DNA of 64,000 nucleotides from Aureliella helgolandensis (GTDB lineage Bacteria; Planctomycetota; Planctomycetia; Pirellulales; Pirellulaceae), in assembly GCF_007752135.1 (NCBI RefSeq), contig NZ_CP036298.1, forward strand, positions 2,232,001 through 2,296,000, written 5' to 3'. Both the position numbers and the translations under genes were made by a program. Numbering within the stretch: position 1 is the stretch's first letter; each line of letters begins with the position of its first letter. Of this stretch, positions 60,168-64,000 are shown piece after piece. The notes below the pieces were generated by a model. The model was given only the letters and a program-made list of their open reading frames with translations, searched no databases and had not been told where the DNA came from.

Positions 60168-61301
60168 ATGTGGAAAATACCTATTGCCAAAGTTGACATT
60201 TCAGGCAGTGAAGAAGAACTTGTAGCCGCTGCATTGAAGAGCACTTGGATTTCGTCCTATGGAGAGTTCGTGGACCAATTCGAGAGCAGGTTTGCAGAGA
60301 TGTGCAACACTCGATACGCACTGAGTTGCACGAATGGAACCGTGGCTTTGCACTTGGCATTGATGGGGATGGGACTCCAACCGGGGGACGAAGTGATCGT
60401 TCCATCGATGACCTATATCGCCACAGCCAATGCCGTTCGTTACTGCGGAGCAACGCCTGTCTTTGTCGATGTTGATCCCAATAATTGGTGCTTGAGTCCC
60501 GATGCTTTCGAGGCTGCCATTACTCCCAAGACTCGCGGTGTAATTCCAGTTCATTTGCTGGGGCATCCGGCCGACATGGATCGCATTAACGAGATTGCTG
60601 CCATCCATGGCTTGTGGGTGGTCGAGGATGCTGCTGAGGCTCCCTTTGCGCTCTACAAAGGGAGGGAGGTTGGGAGCCTCGCCGATGCAGCGACTTTTTC
60701 CTTTTTTGGCAACAAAGTATTCACCTCCGGAGAAGGCGGAGCAGTGACGTTCAACCAAGAGCAATTGCACACGCGGCTCAAGGTTTTGCGAGGACAGGGA
60801 ATGGATCCGAAGCGTCGGTACTATTTTCCTGTCGTTGGATACAATTACAGGATGACCAACATTGCCTGCGCGATCTTGTGTGGTCAACTTGATCGTAAGG
60901 AGTCGATACTTCAAGCCCGTCGAGAGATCTACGAGCAGTACGATGAACAACTCTTGCCGATCCCTGGAATACGCCAGCAGCCAGCGGCGAGTTGGGCCAC
61001 TCCCAGCCCTTGGATGTACAGCGTTGTAATCGAACCAGAAGTTTTTGGTTTCACACGTGATGAGGTGATTGCATATTTAGCTGAAGCGGGCATCGACTCG
61101 CGTCCGTTTTTTGTCCCCATACATCATCTTCCCCCCTACCGCCAGTGCCCTGTCCGAGGTCCGATGCTTCACACTGACGACTTGGGGGAAAATGGCATCA
61201 TGCTGCCAACTTACAACACTCTAGGGAAGGCCGAAATCGAAGAAGTTGTCGGCTGCATACGAGACATGCGATCCAAACGCGCATTGCGACTAGTGGCCTA
61301 G
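60168..61301 (+). CDS. DegT/DnrJ/EryC1-family sugar aminotransferase
   Basis: About 377 residues from ATG 60168 (MWKIPIAKVDISG). The PLP fold is clear: FAEMCNTRYALSCTNGTVAL, HLALMGMGLQPGDEVIVPSM, VVEDAAEAP with the PLP-ring Asp154, and FSFFGNKVFTSGEGGAV with the Schiff-base Lys183. The ending DDLGENGIMLPTYNTL is typical. These enzymes transfer an amino group to a keto-sugar nucleotide (perosamine or similar), so the cluster probably makes a polysaccharide containing an amino-deoxysugar. An upstream start at 60090 adds 26 non-conserved residues and is rejected. Confidence 0.92.
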   Translation: MWKIPIAKVDISGSEEELVAAALKSTWISSYGEFVDQFESRFAEMCNTRYALSCTNGTVALHLALMGMGLQPGDEVIVPSMTYIATANAVRYCGATPVFVDVDPNNWCLSPDAFEAAITPKTRGVIPVHLLGHPADMDRINEIAAIHGLWVVEDAAEAPFALYKGREVGSLADAATFSFFGNKVFTSGEGGAVTFNQEQLHTRLKVLRGQGMDPKRRYYFPVVGYNYRMTNIACAILCGQLDRKESILQARREIYEQYDEQLLPIPGIRQQPAASWATPSPWMYSVVIEPEVFGFTRDEVIAYLAEAGIDSRPFFVPIHHLPPYRQCPVRGPMLHTDDLGENGIMLPTYNTLGKAEIEEVVGCIRDMRSKRALRLVA

Positions 61302-61341
61302 CCGTCGGCGCGCATTGCAATGGGGACGCAACTCGGTCTAG

Positions 61342-62939
61342 CCCGGATATTTCATCGGTAGATATGAGAAAATCCTTTTGTCTTGTAAAAAGTAAAGTGC
61401 TAACAAACACTCTTTACAGCGACGAAAAGGCTTTCCCAAGTGACAGAGTGTAACACCAATACGATGGAATTTACAGCCACTGGTCGACGTAAACTTGTGG
61501 CCGACTTTGCGGGCGGGCGTCTGACCAGCGATGCTGGCGTTTTACTGCTTCGTGAGATGAACCGACAACTGGGTTTGCTCGACGCGATCGATGCTGCGAT
61601 TCCAGATCCTCGAGAACCGTCGTCTATCGTTCACTCGCAGCGAACGATGTTAGCTCAGCGGATTTTCTCGATCGCCTTGGGCTACGAAGACTTGAACGAC
61701 CAGCATACGATGCGGATCGACCCAGCCCTCCAGGTAGCAGCCGGCGTAGCGCCCGAGGAGGCCCAGGCGATGGCTTCGCCTCCCACGCTCTGTCGCCTGG
61801 AGAACCGCATCACGCGTCAGACCAACGTCGGGCTGTCGAAGATATTAGTCGATCAATTTATTGCTCCTCACAAGACGCCGCCTGAGGAGATCGTTCTCGA
61901 CTTTGACGCAACCGACGACCCGGTTCACGGTACGCAAGTCGGGCGTTTCTTTCACGGCTATTACAGGTGCTACTGCTTCTTGCCTTTGTATGTTTTCTGC
62001 GGTGACCAACCGTTAGACGCCTACCTCCGGCCGAGCAAGATTGACGGAGCGAAGCACGCACGTGCTATTCTCAAGTTGCTCGTTAGGTATCTTCGCAAGC
62101 ACTGGCCGGAAGTGAAGGTCACGCTGCGCGGCGACGGCGGGTTCGCTCGTTGGTGGTTGATGCGCTGGTGCGATAAAAAACCAAGTCTTTTACGTGCTTG
62201 GACTGCCTAGGAACTTGCGACTGAGCGAGTTAGCGGATGGATGGGGTACTCAGGCGGCCAATCAGTTCGATCAATCTTGCACCGAAGCTAGCTGTGAGAA
62301 ACAACGCGTGTTTGGCGAGTTCCAGTACACGGCTGGAACGTGGGACCGTGAGCGTCGTGTCATTGTCAGAGCCGAGTACTTGCCGGCTGGTCCTAACACG
62401 CGTTTCATTGTTACGAATTTTCCTGGTGAACCTCAGGAGCTTTACGATCAACTGTACGTGATTCGTGGCGACATGGAAAATCGTATCAAAGAGCAACAGC
62501 TGATGCTGTTCGCCGATTGCACCAGCTGTCACGACTTCCAAGCAAATCAGTTCCGACTGTTGCTTTCGACATTCGCCTATGTCTTAGTGGAGGCCCTGCG
62601 CCGCGACCAATTATCGGGAACGGAGCTTGCGAAAGCTCAAGCTGACACCATTCGCGTCAGGCTACTCAAACTAGCAGCTCGCGTTCGCACTTCCGTACGA
62701 GGCTTTGTGTTTCACTTCGCAAGCAGATTTCCCAGGCAAGAAATCTTCCGCACCCTTGCCACCAATCTTCTCCTCGATACCGGCTAGGAAATACTCTACG
62801 AGCCGGAATTTCAACTGACTCAGGTTACGGAGGAAAGGGGGCCCTCTGTGCCGTCAGAAACAAAAACACCCCTACGGACTCAAACCACGTTCCACCGCCG
62901 AACTCACCCCTCCAACCGGCAACTGGTGAAATATCCGGG
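61342..62939 (+). mobile_element. IS1380-family insertion sequence, probably inactive
   Basis: A 1598-bp element bounded by inverted ends CCCGGATATTTCA (61342-61354) and TGAAATATCCGGG (62927-62939), perfect over 13 bases. CTAG lies on both sides (61338-61341 and 62940-62943) and reads as a 4-bp target duplication. The interior encodes an IS1380-type DDE transposase in two frames. The right copy of CTAG supplies the stop codon of the neighbouring glycosyltransferase. Confidence 0.9.
61440..62787 (+). pseudogene. IS1380-family transposase with a frameshift
   Basis: The two reading frames (61440-62210 and 62194-62787) together make one full transposase of about 445 residues. The first part has LVADFAGGRLTSDAGVLLLRE and the first catalytic Asp in VLDFDATDDPVHG, then TLRGDGGFARWW with the second Asp. 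The second part has VLGLPRNLRLSELA and the Glu in GDMENRIKE. They are separated by a six-A run (62175-62180). Removing one A restores CDKNQVFYVLGLPRNL, so a single-base insertion is the likely lesion. Starts at GTG. Unless slippage restores the frame, the element cannot move by itself. Confidence 0.88.
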
Positions 62940-64000
62940 CTAGTCTCGCTCTAGGATCCTCAGCGGTTCGGTGAGCTTAGGATGTCTCAACATTTCTGAA
63001 GTAGCTCCCCATGAGAACGCTGTTTGGCTGAGTGCTGTGAGTGCCTTTAACCTTGGAGCCGAAGCGAGAACCTGATCGGACAATTGGAGCAAAGAATCTG
63101 CATACTTTTCAGGAGCGTAATTTTGGACCGCATAGGCACGGGCCCTTGCGCCCAGTTCCTCTCGCGCTTTGGCATTCTCGAAAAGGCGCTCCAATGCAGC
63201 TTGGATCTCATCGATTTCACGCTCTTGGCTAATTTTCACTACGCAATCATCAGCGACTTCCGCGTAGGCACCAGTATCGGTTACAAGCGTGGCCTTACCA
63301 TGCAGCATTGCCTCAATGAGGGAAGCAGAGCCAGCTTCGAGTGCTGGCCACCTCAAGCAACAAATGGCGTCAGTATTTTGGATTGCGTCGCAAAATGTAT
63401 CGGAGTCGACTGCACCATCCACTCTCAAACACACCCTCTGGCAACGGGCCTGGCTGACTAAGAGCTGTCGCATCGAGTCTGAAATCGCTCCGACCAGTCG
63501 GTATTCTGTCGAGTCTCGCAGCCTAGTGCTTTGTCCGATGGCTTGAATCACACTCGACGCTCGCTTGTTCGGGTTCATACTTCCTAGAGTAGCAATTCGA
63601 AAAACTTGATCCGAGTTGCTTTTCTCATGCTCCTGCTGGATGGTCAGGTGCGGTTCATAGCAAAGGGGAGTCACTGCAACGGGGCCTGGACACCCTCGCA
63701 ATACAGATTCCACTCCCCAGCTGCTGTGCGTGAGAACGCCCAATCCAAGTGAAGAAACCCATTCTGTCATGGGAGCAATACTGTGCGTTTCTTGGTAAAA
63801 CAACTCACTGGCGACTGATTTTAGGACTAATTCAACCACTTCATTCCCATACCAATGGCGAATTATCGATTGAGGTGGAGTTCCGCTAGCATGGCACCAG
63901 CCTTGGAATAGATTGCCTACGAAGAAATCGTGGAGACAAATCACTCCCGGCGCCTTCGGCAGCCATTCGAGACACCCTCTGTGAAATCCTAGGCAATCTC
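62940..64000 (-). CDS. Glycosyltransferase, partial at right edge
   Basis: The frame is open from the stop at 62942-62940 to the window edge, at least 352 codons, so the apparent GTG start at 63944 is probably internal. Visible segments: LEWLPKAPGVICLHDFF, GLGVLTHSSWGVESVL, RIATLGSMNPNKRASSVIQA, YRLVGAISDSMRQLL, CCLRWPALEAGSASLIEAML (donor-binding EAGSAS...E), and AYAVQNYAPEKYADSLL. It is a GT4-type enzyme using a nucleotide sugar in the cytoplasm. Its TAG stop lies in the CTAG target duplication of the IS element, and the frame up to it is intact. It belongs to the polysaccharide cluster. Confidence 0.87.
   Translation of the reverse strand, partial: DCLGFHRGCLEWLPKAPGVICLHDFFVGNLFQGWCHASGTPPQSIIRHWYGNEVVELVLKSVASELFYQETHSIAPMTEWVSSLGLGVLTHSSWGVESVLRGCPGPVAVTPLCYEPHLTIQQEHEKSNSDQVFRIATLGSMNPNKRASSVIQAIGQSTRLRDSTEYRLVGAISDSMRQLLVSQARCQRVCLRVDGAVDSDTFCDAIQNTDAICCLRWPALEAGSASLIEAMLHGKATLVTDTGAYAEVADDCVVKISQEREIDEIQAALERLFENAKAREELGARARAYAVQNYAPEKYADSLLQLSDQVLASAPRLKALTALSQTAFSWGATSEMLRHPKLTEPLRILERD

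Noticed and set aside
62175-62180. Programmed frameshift in the IS1380 transposase
   Set aside because: The needed shift is +1 over a six-A run, whereas known IS slippage is usually -1; a single-A insertion explains it more simply, though it is not excluded.

Overview
The window looks like a planctomycete (Pirellulaceae-type) chromosome carrying a large temperate siphophage-like element. Host clues are a secreted nuclease with a planctomycete-type SHD1 domain, a PVC-type membrane-bound dehydrogenase followed by a cupredoxin/cytochrome c protein, a fused aroDE gene and a PhoD phosphatase. These calls rest on motif recognition alone; no search was run.

Positions 1 to about 31-34 kb hold the prophage, entirely on the minus strand, so it is best read right to left. 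From the right: csrA and small proteins, a tyrosine integrase, an HD hydrolase followed by a 123-nt tRNA-like structure, a strong palindrome, a FEN-type exonuclease, and a winged-helix replication protein with eight 12-bp tandem repeats inside its own gene. Then comes an AT-richer accessory block: a secreted Hint-domain protein, a lipoprotein, a SWIM zinc-finger protein and a SEFIR/TIR-type defence protein. The last two lie between two 118-bp direct repeats. After this come two small phage proteins, the large terminase, and an XRE repressor/ImmA peptidase pair with tandem 20-bp operator-like repeats. The rest is an SGNH esterase, a gpW-like protein, portal, fused protease-capsid, DUF2190 decoration protein, a secreted trypsin-like protease, tail genes including a G/GT-like frameshifted chaperone pair, the tape measure and tail-tip genes. 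A zinc-ribbon gene runs off the left edge. The left prophage end and the lysis genes are not in the window. The right end is uncertain; a tRNA-Leu(CAG) at 34.7 kb is a possible attachment site.

Positions 32.4-47 kb are mainly host genes: a voltage-gated K+ channel, a small XRE regulator, the SHD1 nuclease, tRNA-Leu, a DegP/HtrA protease, trpG/pabA next to fused aroDE (chorismate pathway), a DNase I-fold protein, a PhoD phosphatase divergent from an ECF sigma factor with a coupled membrane partner, and a multi-pass membrane protein.

Positions 47.7-54.5 kb are a plus-strand run resembling a planctomycete sugar-oxidation module: GDSL plus PVC dehydrogenase, HEAT/cupredoxin/cytochrome c protein, zinc dehydrogenase and a TIM-barrel isomerase. 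Positions 54.6-64 kb are a surface-polysaccharide cluster: two related glycosyltransferases, an ABC exporter, a DegT aminotransferase and a third glycosyltransferase running off the right edge. An IS1380-family element with a frameshifted transposase sits exactly at the stop codon of that third glycosyltransferase.
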